A stretch of DNA of 8,559 nucleotides from JABDII01 sp041576235 (GCA_041576235.1 JBFGLJ010000126.1:1-8559); one strand, 5' to 3'. Shown: positions 1 to 5,629, numbered from the stretch's first letter. Notes: generated from the sequence alone by a model not told the origin. Made by a program: numbers and translations.

Positions 1-12
1 ACCCCAAGTACC

Positions 13-41
13 TTGCCCCCCGCCGGACCGGCCCGCATCAT
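13..41 (+). promoter_or_regulatory. Weak sigma70-like promoter candidate ahead of the cupin lipoprotein gene
   Basis: TTGCCC at 13-18 and CATCAT at 36-41 are 17 bases apart, and each matches four of six consensus bases. This would start transcription near 48, leaving about 40 bases of leader before the ATG at 87. The match is weak for a GC-rich genome and the true promoter may lie left of the window. Confidence 0.22.
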
Positions 42-86
42 AGGGTCTAGCTACCCCCGGTTCCGGCTACACAGAAGGAGGCCATC

Positions 87-800
87 ATGCGTTCCATCCA
101 CGGGCTTTCCGTCGCACTCGCTCTCGGGGTCTTGGGGTGTGGCGGGGCACAGGAGGCCAGCTACTCCGATGCTGTGACCGCCGATCCGGACCGCTACACG
201 ACCGAGTTCGAGAACGACGCGGTCCGGCTCCTGCGGGTCAACTACGGCCCGGGCGAGCAATCGGTCATGCATCGTCATCCCTTCCATTGCGCGGTTGCCC
301 TCAACGACGCCTCCTGGCGCATGCACGACACCCACGGCGAGGCCATGGACCTCGCGACGCCGATGGGCGAGCTCGTCTGTGTGGAGGAGGGCGTGCACAT
401 GCCCGAAAACACCGGCACCGCCGCCGCCGAAGTGGTGTTGGTCGAGATGAAGGGCGGCATGCCGGGCGCCTGGACCAGCGATCAGCCCGACGCCGTCACG
501 GCCGATCCGGCCCGCTATGCAGTCGAGTACGAGACCGACGCGGTTCGGGTGGTCCGGGTGAACTACGGCCCCGGCGAGACCTCCGTGCTCCACAACCACC
601 CGGCCTACTGTTTCGTGGCCTTGGGAGACGGCAACTGGCAGATGACCGATGCCGACGGGGTCAGCACCGAGCTGCCCACCACCCACGGGCAACTGGCCTG
701 CGCGGATGCCCAGGTGCACTCGCCCCGCAATATCGCAGCCACGGCCGGCCAAGCCATCTTGATAGAGTTCAAGGGGAGGGAGACGGCCGGGGGGATGTGA
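87..800 (+). CDS. Lipoprotein with two tandem cupin domains
   Basis: A 237-residue predicted lipoprotein. The start is fixed by AGAAGGAGG at 72-80, just ahead of the ATG. A short hydrophobic leader ends in the lipobox VLGC, with the acylated Cys at 18, so the protein should be membrane-anchored and face the periplasm. Two cupin-like units follow, residues 28-123 and 135-230, exactly 107 residues apart with no indel and about half identical. Each carries an H-x-H pair (H62/H64 and H169/H171) and a later His (H104 and H211), a metal-ligand pattern usual in cupins. Each also has two cysteines (C68/C98 and C175/C205) at matching positions that could form a disulfide after export. Family knowledge supports a beta-barrel fold with metal binding, but the ligand or reaction cannot be told. 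It is convergent with the phosphofructokinase gene and shares the short repeat-filled gap with it. Confidence 0.87.
   Translation: MRSIHGLSVALALGVLGCGGAQEASYSDAVTADPDRYTTEFENDAVRLLRVNYGPGEQSVMHRHPFHCAVALNDASWRMHDTHGEAMDLATPMGELVCVEEGVHMPENTGTAAAEVVLVEMKGGMPGAWTSDQPDAVTADPARYAVEYETDAVRVVRVNYGPGETSVLHNHPAYCFVALGDGNWQMTDADGVSTELPTTHGQLACADAQVHSPRNIAATAGQAILIEFKGRETAGGM
168..776 (+). repeat. In-frame internal duplication of the cupin unit
   Basis: Codons 28-123 (168-455) and codons 135-230 (489-776) align end to end at a fixed offset of 321 bases. The shared anchors are DAVTADP, VRVNYGPGE-like segments, H-x-H-P, the two Cys and the terminal K-G. About 51 of 96 residues are identical by my count. 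It is a domain duplication, not an unstable DNA repeat, since the nucleotide copies have diverged at many positions. Confidence 0.85.
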
Positions 801-801
801 C

Positions 802-892
802 GTCGGTCTCGAGACGTGAGACGTGAGTCGGAGGGGCACTCAGACACTTAGACCGACGACCAAACAGCGCGCACTGGCGACTGACGTCTCAC
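802..892. repeat. Degenerate heptamer repeat array 1, between convergent genes
   Basis: Read in steps of seven from 802, the gap contains GTCGGTC (802), GTGAGAC (816), GTGAGTC (823), GACCGAC (851), GACCAAA (858), GACTGAC (879) and GTCTCAC (886), all in one register, with more diverged units between. GTCGGTC and GTGAGAC are the reverse complements of GACCGAC and GTCTCAC, so both orientations occur. The last unit runs over the stop codon (889-891) of the minus-strand phosphofructokinase gene. Confidence 0.65.
816..892. terminator. Imperfect inverted repeat, possible bidirectional terminator
   Basis: Bases 816-829 pair with 879-892 at 13 of 14 positions around a 49-base loop. A second perfect 8-base pairing, 802-809 with 850-857, crosses the first, so the two are alternatives. 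The location between the ends of two convergent genes suits transcription termination. Against this, the loop is long, there is no T tract, and the inverted symmetry may only be a by-product of the heptamer units. Confidence 0.35.
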
Positions 893-2082
893 TCGCTCGT
901 CATGATGAACAGCGGCTGCCCGCGGAAGGTCTCATAGCGGGGGCGGAGCCGGGCCGTATTGTAGTACTTGGCCACGTCGATGACCTTCTTGCGGCCGGTC
1001 ACAACGTCGATCGGCACGCTGTCGTAGACGCCGTTCCGGAGGCTCACCAGCCGGCCCGAGGTCCCGGCGAGCACCAGGTCCAGCGCGAGGTTGCCGAACG
1101 CCATGGGCACAATGGAATCCACCGCGTCCGGGTCGCCGCAGCGCACGAGGTATCCCAGCCGTTGGTTCACGATGTTGACCCGGCGGCCGTCGTTGAACCG
1201 GGGCGAGACCTCCTTGAGCCGGGTGGCCACCTTGTCGCCGATGCCGCCGAGCTTGCGGTGGCCGTACTGGTCCGGCTCGTGGCCCTCGAACGACATGGCC
1301 TGTTCGTCGACCATGGCGGCGCCCTCGGACACCAGCACCACAGCGTACTTGGACGGGTGGCGCCGGCGGTCGTAGAGGAGGAGCTCGCACAGTCGGTCTA
1401 GCTCGAACGGGTGCTCGGGGATGACGCAGCGGTCGGCGGCGCCCGCCATGGTGGGGAGGAGCGCCGTGTAGCCGGCGTAGCGCCCGAACACCTCGATCAC
1501 CAGAAAGCGCTCGTGCGAGCCGGCGGTGGTCCGGAGGCTATGGGTCATCTCGATGGTCCGGGTGACACAGGTGCTGAAGCCGATGCAATAGTCGGTGCCC
1601 GGCACGTCGTTGTCCATCGTCTTGGGGATCCCGACGACCCTGACGCCCTCCTGGTGCAGGCGCTGGGCGTAGCTCAGGGTGTCGTCCCCGCCGATGGGCA
1701 CCAGGTAATCGATCCCCAAAAACTCGAGATTGGCCAGGATCGCCGGGGTCACGTCGTTCACCGGCTCCGTGTAGGTGGCGGCGAGGTGTGGAGGGACCAG
1801 AGCTATGGGCAAATGGCTCGGCCGGGTGCGCGAGGTGTGGATGAAGGTGCCGCCGGTCCGGCCGGCGCGGTTCACCACGTCTTCGGTCAGGAGTTGGATG
1901 TTGGCCTGGTTGTCCGCCTCGCGATCGGGGATGAGGTCCACCAACCCGCCCCAGCCTCGCCGGATGCCGATGACCCGGTAGCCTTCGCGTAGGGCCCGGA
2001 TGGTGAGGGCGCGGATGGCCGGGTTGAGCCCGGGCACATCGCCGCCGCCTGTCAGGATGCCGATGGTGCGCGTCGTGGCCAC
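889..2082 (-). CDS. 6-phosphofructokinase, probably pyrophosphate-dependent
   Basis: Transfers phosphate to C1 of fructose 6-phosphate in the cytoplasm. The frame is open further upstream, but the GTG at 2082-2080 is chosen as start because GGAGG lies 8 bases before it and the conserved fold begins at once (TRTIGILTGGGD). This gives 397 residues. Motifs: GGGD at 12-15 and GGDDT at 131-135 for the phosphoryl donor; PKTMDND at 153-159 with the catalytic Asp157; the EVFGRYAG segment at 197-204 for sugar phosphate binding. ATP enzymes usually have GGDG(S/T) and PGT(I/M)DND. Asp134 and Lys154 are the two replacements known to mark PPi-dependent enzymes (EC 2.7.1.90), so this enzyme probably works reversibly with PPi. 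The substrate call rests on these two residues alone. There is no glycolytic neighbour. The stop codon is embedded in a heptamer repeat. Confidence 0.93.
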   Translation of the reverse strand: MATTRTIGILTGGGDVPGLNPAIRALTIRALREGYRVIGIRRGWGGLVDLIPDREADNQANIQLLTEDVVNRAGRTGGTFIHTSRTRPSHLPIALVPPHLAATYTEPVNDVTPAILANLEFLGIDYLVPIGGDDTLSYAQRLHQEGVRVVGIPKTMDNDVPGTDYCIGFSTCVTRTIEMTHSLRTTAGSHERFLVIEVFGRYAGYTALLPTMAGAADRCVIPEHPFELDRLCELLLYDRRRHPSKYAVVLVSEGAAMVDEQAMSFEGHEPDQYGHRKLGGIGDKVATRLKEVSPRFNDGRRVNIVNQRLGYLVRCGDPDAVDSIVPMAFGNLALDLVLAGTSGRLVSLRNGVYDSVPIDVVTGRKKVIDVAKYYNTARLRPRYETFRGQPLFIMTSE

Positions 2083-2278
2083 AAGCTGCTCCTCCGTGTC
2101 GTGGTGCCCTCGGATCCAAAATAATGGAACCCGGAGCGCCGATAGCACCGGCTGGCCGGGAGGGGGTGGAGCTCGCCGTCGGATTTCAGATCAACTTCAT
2201 CTACGATTCACGGCGGGTTGGGTAGGGTGGCACAGTAGCCAGGGTCCACCGAAGCATATTCCCGAGGAGCCCGGTTCT
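2083..2278. other. Divergent intergenic region, presumed promoters for both flanking genes
   Basis: About 196 bases separate the starts of the phosphofructokinase (-) and the ClbS-like gene (+). It should hold promoters in both directions. The only AT-rich patches are at 2118-2126 (AAAATAATG; TATTTT on the minus strand) and 2184-2209 (including TACGAT at 2202-2207). Neither has a convincing -35 element, so no promoter is assigned. No repeat or operator-like palindrome stood out. Confidence 0.4.
2091..2095 (-). promoter_or_regulatory. Ribosome binding site that fixes the GTG start of the phosphofructokinase
   Basis: On the minus strand GGAGG at 2095-2091 is followed by eight bases and then GTG (2082-2080). 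No in-frame ATG with a comparable site is present upstream. The extra 22 residues that the open frame allows do not resemble the start of phosphofructokinases. Confidence 0.7.
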
Positions 2279-2791
2279 ATGCCTATCCCGACGTCACGCG
2301 AAGACTTGGTCGACTCGGTCACCTCGACCTTCGCCAAGCTCGAGACCGAACTCGATCGCGCCGGCCCCGGCGTGGCCAAGCTGCACGCGGTCGATGACTG
2401 GACCGTCAAGGACCTCCTGGCGGTCCGGCTCTGGTGGACCGAGCACGTGGCCCAGTGGGTCGAGGCCGGGCGCCGCGGCTCGAAGCCTGTCACCCCGGCC
2501 CGGGGGTTCGGCTGGTCGGAGACACCCAGGCTCAACGCCGACATCGTCAGGAAGGCTCGGGGACTCCCGTACACGACCATTCGCAACAGGCTCAAGCGAG
2601 GCTCCAAGAGGGTTTTACGCCTCATCGATGCCCTCGATGACGCCCAACTGCTTGAGGTCGGCGTCTTTCCGTGGGCCGGCAACTACCCCATCGCCCGCTG
2701 GATCTCGATCAACACCACTCGGCAGTACACCACGGCCCGCGGCTTCGTGCGAAAGGCGGTGCGGGAAAGCGGAGCAGGAGATGTGAGGTAG
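2279..2791 (+). CDS. ClbS/DfsB family four-helix bundle protein (DUF1706)
   Basis: A 170-residue cytoplasmic protein. The ATG at 2279 is chosen because GAGGAG (2264-2269) precedes it by 9 bases and the family N-terminus (MPIPTSREDLVDSV) begins there; the frame is open further upstream but without family similarity. Landmarks are the N-terminal helix with F18 and L21, a Trp-rich second helix (W52, W53, W60), the GFGWSE segment at 76-81 followed by LN at 85-86, and the C-terminal segment FPWAGNYPIARW (130-141) with INTTRQY (144-150), all recalled from the ClbS family. ClbS protects colibactin producers by hydrolysing the cyclopropane warhead, but most relatives lie outside toxin clusters and have no assigned job. 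No biosynthetic genes are nearby, so a resistance role is not supported. A heptamer array starts 6 bases after the stop. Confidence 0.88.
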   Translation: MPIPTSREDLVDSVTSTFAKLETELDRAGPGVAKLHAVDDWTVKDLLAVRLWWTEHVAQWVEAGRRGSKPVTPARGFGWSETPRLNADIVRKARGLPYTTIRNRLKRGSKRVLRLIDALDDAQLLEVGVFPWAGNYPIARWISINTTRQYTTARGFVRKAVRESGAGDVR

Positions 2792-2797
2792 GGGGCG

Positions 2798-2849
2798 GAC
2801 CGACGTCCGAAGACCGCGGACCAACGACTGAAGACCGGAGACTGAAGAG
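2798..2849. repeat. Degenerate heptamer repeat array 2
   Basis: Seven consecutive 7-base units begin 6 bases after the ClbS-like stop codon: GACCGAC (2798), GTCCGAA (2805), GACCGCG (2812), GACCAAC (2819), GACTGAA (2826), GACCGGA (2833), GACTGAA (2840), then a partial GAG. No base is gained or lost between units. The consensus is close to GACYGAM. All units face the same way. Confidence 0.8.
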
Positions 2850-2926
2850 CCACGCCGGTGGCCTCATCCATCGGCTCTTCCTCCTTGCGCCCCGCGCACT
2901 CCGCTCGTTCTCGCTGCTACATTCTT

Positions 2927-3139
2927 ATGATGAGCAACGACCCGCTTTGGCAGCAGCTGGACAAACAGCGTCCCGAAGACGTCGCCCGGCGCCTGGCCCA
3001 AGGCATCTATGGGAAACGCAATGAGGCCAGCGTGCGGCGTTGGCTGGAGGAACGTGGCGGTGACCTGGCCGCCACTGCCAAGAAACGGGCCTTCCGCGAG
3101 CGGGTCACCTGGATCATCCAAATGCTGCTGAGCGGGTAG
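2927..3139 (+). CDS. Small protein of unknown function, 70 residues
   Basis: I do not recognise this family. The protein starts at ATG 2927, or at the directly adjacent ATG 2930, and is short, charged and soluble-looking. The middle (about residues 17-48) is rich in Arg and Glu with a tryptophan in RRWLEERGG, and the C-terminal 15 residues (RERVTWIIQMLLSG) could form an amphipathic helix. There is no signal peptide, Cys pair or obvious DNA-binding motif. No Shine-Dalgarno sequence precedes either ATG. TACATT at 2918-2923 would place a transcription start at about 2930, so a leaderless message is possible, but no good -35 is visible. The frame stays open upstream to a GTG at 2858, in sequence without protein-like character. 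The gene lies between heptamer arrays 2 and 3. Protein-like composition and a clean stop make it likely real. Confidence 0.6.
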   Translation: MMSNDPLWQQLDKQRPEDVARRLAQGIYGKRNEASVRRWLEERGGDLAATAKKRAFRERVTWIIQMLLSG

Positions 3140-3143
3140 CACC

Positions 3144-3199
3144 GCCTCTCGACCGACGACCGGCGTCTCATGTCTCGCGTGTCCCGTCTCCCCTCTCAC
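3144..3199. repeat. Degenerate heptamer repeat array 3
   Basis: Eight consecutive 7-base units start 4 bases after the stop of the small protein: GCCTCTC (3144), GACCGAC (3151), GACCGGC (3158), GTCTCAT (3165), GTCTCGC (3172), GTGTCCC (3179), GTCTCCC (3186), CTCTCAC (3193). The GACCGAC type and the GTCTCAC type share one register, as in array 1. A TTGCCA at 3200-3205 follows at once and could serve as a -35 box for the YbjN gene, but no good -10 sits at the right distance. Confidence 0.75.
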
Positions 3200-3274
3200 T
3201 TGCCAAACGGCTCCCCGCGGCCCACCATAGCCCCTTCGCCGTGCCTTCATCGCTCGAGAGCCGGGAGGGAACCC

Positions 3275-3769
3275 ATGCTCAAGGTCCTGACGACCGCCGC
3301 GCTCGGTGCCGCCGCTGCCGCGGCTGTTGTGTCCACCGCGACCCCGACCCCCGCCTACGCTCAGACGCTCGTCGATGCCGCCAACCCCCAGTCCGTGCTC
3401 CAGGTGGCGCGGGGGTGGGGCAGCGCCACCCTCGAGACCGACAGCCGTGGCAAGCCCAAGATCAAGGGGCGAGCCAAGGGCCACGCCTATGTCATTTGGT
3501 TCTACGGGTGTCAGGACGGAAGAAACTGCCAATCGATCCAACTCTGGAGCGGATACAACAAAGAGGGCGTCTCCCTGAAGACGATCAATGATTGGAACCG
3601 CGGCAAGCTGTTCGGCTCGGCTCACATCGATCGCGACGGCGACCCCATTCTCACCTACGACGTGAACCTGGACAACGGGGTGACCCGGGCCAACTTCGAC
3701 GACACGTTCTCGCTGTGGATCGACGTGATCGTCGGCGACTTCAAGGAGCACATCGGCTGGAATCAGTAA
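3275..3769 (+). CDS. Exported YbjN-domain protein
   Basis: A 164-residue protein with a clear signal peptide: K3, then an Ala/Val-rich hydrophobic stretch at 8-22 and a likely cleavage site AYA-Q after residue 29. The start is set by GGGAGG (3263-3268), 6 bases before the ATG; the frame is open further upstream but through repeat array 3, so longer versions are rejected. The mature part matches the secreted YbjN-like group: VDAANPQSVLQVAR at 33-46, LETDSRGKPKI at 53-63, FYGC at 76-79 with a second Cys at 85, NDWNR at 105-109, and DVNLDNGVTRANFDDTF at 129-145. C79 and C85 could form a disulfide. YbjN domains resemble the type III secretion chaperone fold. Their role when exported is not established. 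The gene is probably transcribed alone and ends at a hairpin. Confidence 0.88.
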   Translation: MLKVLTTAALGAAAAAAVVSTATPTPAYAQTLVDAANPQSVLQVARGWGSATLETDSRGKPKIKGRAKGHAYVIWFYGCQDGRNCQSIQLWSGYNKEGVSLKTINDWNRGKLFGSAHIDRDGDPILTYDVNLDNGVTRANFDDTFSLWIDVIVGDFKEHIGWNQ

Positions 3770-3783
3770 GGGGTGAGCTGAAG

Positions 3784-3824
3784 GCGGGGAGGGGGTAGGG
3801 CACGAGGTCCTACCTCCTCCTTCC
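3784..3824 (+). terminator. Hairpin terminator candidate after the YbjN gene
   Basis: Bases 3784-3799 pair with 3809-3824 around a 9-base loop. In the plus-strand RNA there are 12 Watson-Crick pairs, 3 G-U pairs and one mismatch, so the stem is stronger in that direction than on the minus strand. It begins 14 bases after the YbjN stop and lies between convergent genes. Only a weakly pyrimidine-rich stretch (TGCTTCTC) follows rather than a true U tract. Confidence 0.5.
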
Positions 3825-3831
3825 TGCTTCT

Positions 3832-4293
3832 CTACGCCTCTTGAGGCTCTTCCCGCTTGGCCAGCATCCCACCGCCGATCAAGACGCCGAGTGCTCCGAC
3901 AACTGGATTGATCAGGGCAGTCCAGAGCGGTTGTTGGGCGTTCTGCATGGCCTCTGTCATGGCCACCTCGTCGGGCCGTGGCCCGGTCGGCGTCTCCCCC
4001 GATCCGGTGACCATCGGGATGACAAAGGCGAAGCCCAGGACCAGCACGATCACGGCCAAGATCTTGGCGGCGTTCTTTTGGCGAGCCACCGCGGCACACG
4101 CGGCGCCGCCAAGGATGGCGCCGACGAGCCCGAGCAGGACGCTCATGATGGCCCAGATAGCGGACGGAGCCCATGACCCGGGCTGAAAGGTTCCTTTGGC
4201 ACCCAGGATCATGTACATGAGGGAGAAGGTGGCAAGAACAAACGCCACCATCACCACGTATCCCAGGACGATCCCACCAATCAGCCGGCCCAT
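3832..4293 (-). CDS. Small inner-membrane protein with about four transmembrane helices, function unknown
   Basis: A 153-residue protein. ATG 4293-4291 is chosen because AAGGAG precedes it at a normal distance; the frame is open upstream as far as 4413 but that part is Pro/Arg-rich and unlike a protein start. Predicted membrane segments are near residues 4-30 (MVAFVLATFSLMYMI region), 43-70, 75-97 and 124-146. Helix two contains a Gly/Ala-rich stretch (GAILGGAACAAVA) suited to tight packing. Between helices three and four lies a polar stretch with GSGETPTGPRPDE. The C-terminus is charged (KREEPQEA). I do not recognise a named family; it could be a small regulatory or structural membrane protein. 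A strong -35 and a fair -10 lie about 70 bases upstream. Confidence 0.75.
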   Translation of the reverse strand: MGRLIGGIVLGYVVMVAFVLATFSLMYMILGAKGTFQPGSWAPSAIWAIMSVLLGLVGAILGGAACAAVARQKNAAKILAVIVLVLGFAFVIPMVTGSGETPTGPRPDEVAMTEAMQNAQQPLWTALINPVVGALGVLIGGGMLAKREEPQEA

Positions 4294-4369
4294 GATGGCT
4301 CCTTCGTGGAGTGCGAGGTGAGGTCCCGCGCCCATTCGGCGGTGCGGCGGCCGGGGGTTGAATAGAGCG

Positions 4370-4397
4370 GATATACCGCGTCCTGGCACGGTGTCAA
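4370..4397 (-). promoter_or_regulatory. Sigma70-like promoter for the membrane protein gene
   Basis: On the minus strand a perfect TTGACA (4397-4392) is followed by 16 bases and TATATC (4375-4370), which matches four of six -10 bases. Transcription would start near 4363, giving a leader of about 70 bases before the ATG at 4293. It is the best promoter match I found in the window. Confidence 0.55.
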
Positions 4398-4484
4398 GCG
4401 GGAGCCCCGTCAAACGAAACCCGGTGTCGGCCCCGGTCGTATGTGGCTGCGGCAGCCTTTCTTTCCATTCAACCGGAGGGCGCC

Positions 4485-4910
4485 ATGAGACTGGTGCTGG
4501 TTCTCCTCGGACTCTCGCTTGGTGCGTACCCGCTCATGGCCCAAGAAGGGGGCGAGGAGGCCGCGGTGCGGCAGGTGCTGATCGACGCCTATGTCCATGG
4601 CCTGCATGTGAATCGTGACATAACCGCGGTCACGAGCGGGTTCCATCCCGACTTCATCATGCACGTCTACGACGACGGCCAGTTGATCCAGGCTCCCCTG
4701 GCGATGTGGCTCGAGCGTCTGCAGCTGGACGGGGCCACGAATCCCAAGTCGGTCGACTACCAGTTCGATCTGGTCGATCTGACCGGCAACGCGGCCATCG
4801 CGAAGATGGAGATTTTCGAGGATCGGCGGCACATCTATACGGATTATTTCGGACTCTATCGGTTCGATGACGGCTGGAAGATCGTGAACAAGATCTTCGT
4901 GGGGCATTGA
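4485..4910 (+). CDS. Exported NTF2-like protein (putative lumazine-binding-like family)
   Basis: A 141-residue protein with a signal peptide: MRLVLVLLGLSLGAYPLMAQ, with likely cleavage after Ala19. GGAGG (4475-4479) stands 5 bases before the ATG and decides the start. The mature part fits the NTF2 fold of the Lumazine_bd_2 / SnoaL-like group: an N-terminal helix (EEAAVRQVLIDAYVHGLH, about 24-41), then GFHPDFIMHVYDDG (52-65), a mid-domain segment with MWLERL (74-79), and a C-terminal sheet with AIAKMEIFED and YFGLYRFDDGWKIVNKIF. Such domains form conical barrels that bind small hydrophobic ligands or act as enzymes. The relation to lumazine binding is by name only for most members, so no ligand is proposed. 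The gene is divergent from the membrane protein gene. Confidence 0.85.
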   Translation: MRLVLVLLGLSLGAYPLMAQEGGEEAAVRQVLIDAYVHGLHVNRDITAVTSGFHPDFIMHVYDDGQLIQAPLAMWLERLQLDGATNPKSVDYQFDLVDLTGNAAIAKMEIFEDRRHIYTDYFGLYRFDDGWKIVNKIFVGH

Positions 4911-5064
4911 CGGGCTTTTTCCGCCGGTCGTAGCCCATGCCGGCGGCGAGATCCACAGCGGCAAACCATCGGTGAGGCAATGTGACCATCCGTCGCAGGA
5001 GGGAATGGGGAAGTCCTTGAGACGAGCACATACGCCTTCGACGCCCGAGGGGGCTACGAGGTGA

Positions 5065-5088
5065 CCGCCCCACGGGAGTGGGGGACGG
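5065..5088. other. Compact GC-rich hairpin upstream of the DUF6174-like gene
   Basis: CCCCAC (5068-5073) and GTGGGG (5078-5083) pair perfectly around the tetraloop GGGA. Three more pairs (5065-5067 with 5086-5088) follow after a two-base bulge. No T tract follows. It could end readthrough from the NTF2-like gene or be chance in GC-rich sequence. Confidence 0.35.
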
Positions 5089-5105
5089 GGCCAGAAAGGG
5101 AAGGC

Positions 5106-5134
5106 CTGCCAGTCGTGCGTCTCCGCGCTAGATT
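5106..5134 (+). promoter_or_regulatory. Sigma70-like promoter candidate for the DUF6174-like lipoprotein gene
   Basis: CTGCCA (5106-5111) and TAGATT (5129-5134) are separated by exactly 17 bases and each matches four of six consensus bases. Transcription would begin near 5141, just ahead of the Shine-Dalgarno sequence at 5146-5151. Confidence 0.33.
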
Positions 5135-5155
5135 TGGATACCGGTAGGAGGCTGT

Positions 5156-5629
5156 ATGAACATACGCATGATCGTATTCCCCCTCGCGCTCCTGGCCGCC
5201 GGCTGCGGCGAGCGCGACACCGGTGGGGCCCTGCTGGGTCCCCAAGACATTGCGGCCCTCGCGGCGGCCGAAGACCACTGGGCAGCACGGCCTTTCGCCG
5301 ATTACGTGTTCGAGACCCGGCGGGTCTGCTTCTGTCCGTTCGAAATGACGCAGTGGACCAGGGTGACCGTTCGGTCAGGCGCGGTCGCGCGGGCAGAGCG
5401 GGTAGCGGACGGGACCGTGCTGCCACCCGATCAGCACCAGGTGTGGTGGACGATCGAGGACTTATTCGAGGAGATCCGCCACGCGGCCGCCAGTGAGTTC
5501 TATCGTGACATCGTGGTCAGCTATGATCCGGATCTTGGCTTTCCTGTCCGGATCGAGTTGCTCGAGAAGCCCATCGTGGCCGACGCCGAGGCCACCATCG
5601 ATGTTCGGGCCGTGGGGCCGGCCAGCTAG
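5156..5629 (+). CDS. DUF6174-like lipoprotein
   Basis: A 157-residue predicted lipoprotein. The ATG at 5156 follows AGGAGG (5146-5151) by 4 bases. The leader ends in the lipobox LAAGC, with Cys17 as the acylated residue. The mature part matches my recollection of DUF6174: a Trp and aromatic cluster (W42, DYVFETRR at 49-56), the strand motif CFCP at 58-61, a short V-x-V and Gly hairpin (VTVRSGAV, 70-77), the helix TIEDLFEEIRHA (99-110), and SYDPDLGFPVRIEL (122-135). The pair C58/C60 is a hallmark of that domain and may bind metal or form disulfides after export; no activity is established. The gene appears to have its own promoter and no operon partner. Confidence 0.83.
   Translation: MNIRMIVFPLALLAAGCGERDTGGALLGPQDIAALAAAEDHWAARPFADYVFETRRVCFCPFEMTQWTRVTVRSGAVARAERVADGTVLPPDQHQVWWTIEDLFEEIRHAAASEFYRDIVVSYDPDLGFPVRIELLEKPIVADAEATIDVRAVGPAS

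Larger units (their letters stand above)
4911..5155. other. Gene-free gap with two hairpins
   Basis: The 245 bases between the NTF2-like and DUF6174-like genes hold no convincing gene. A T5 run (4916-4920) directly precedes the inverted repeat CCGCCGG (4921-4927) / CCGGCGG (4940-4946) with a 12-base loop; the T run is on the wrong side for a classical plus-strand terminator. A second, stronger hairpin lies at 5065-5088, and a candidate promoter at 5106-5134. Confidence 0.5.

Noticed and set aside
1411..1992. A plus-strand open frame of 193 codons inside the phosphofructokinase gene
   Set aside because: It lies wholly opposite conserved catalytic sequence and its product (Ala/Gly/His/Asp-rich) has no family features.
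2279..2791. ClbS-like gene as evidence of a genotoxin biosynthesis or self-resistance island
   Set aside because: No synthase, tailoring or transport genes are in the window, and the family is widespread outside such clusters.
2798..2849. Heptamer arrays as a CRISPR array
   Set aside because: Units are 7 bases and contiguous, with no spacers of uniform length and no cas genes nearby.
2864..4174. A 436-codon open frame on the minus strand opposite the small-protein and YbjN genes
   Set aside because: It crosses three supported genes and the convergent hairpin, is low-complexity Arg/Gly/Pro-rich, and resembles no protein family. It is a typical antisense open frame in high-GC DNA.
5030..5062. 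Minus-strand sequence reading like a relic of a dispersed GTCGAAGG-type repeat
   Set aside because: Only one copy is seen and the similarity rests on memory of a short pattern; it is too weak to report as a repeat.
4410..5426. A 338-codon minus-strand open frame opposite the NTF2-like and DUF6174-like genes
   Set aside because: Both opposite genes have signal peptides, ribosome sites and family motifs. The antisense product is Arg/Pro/Ser-rich and has no recognisable domain.
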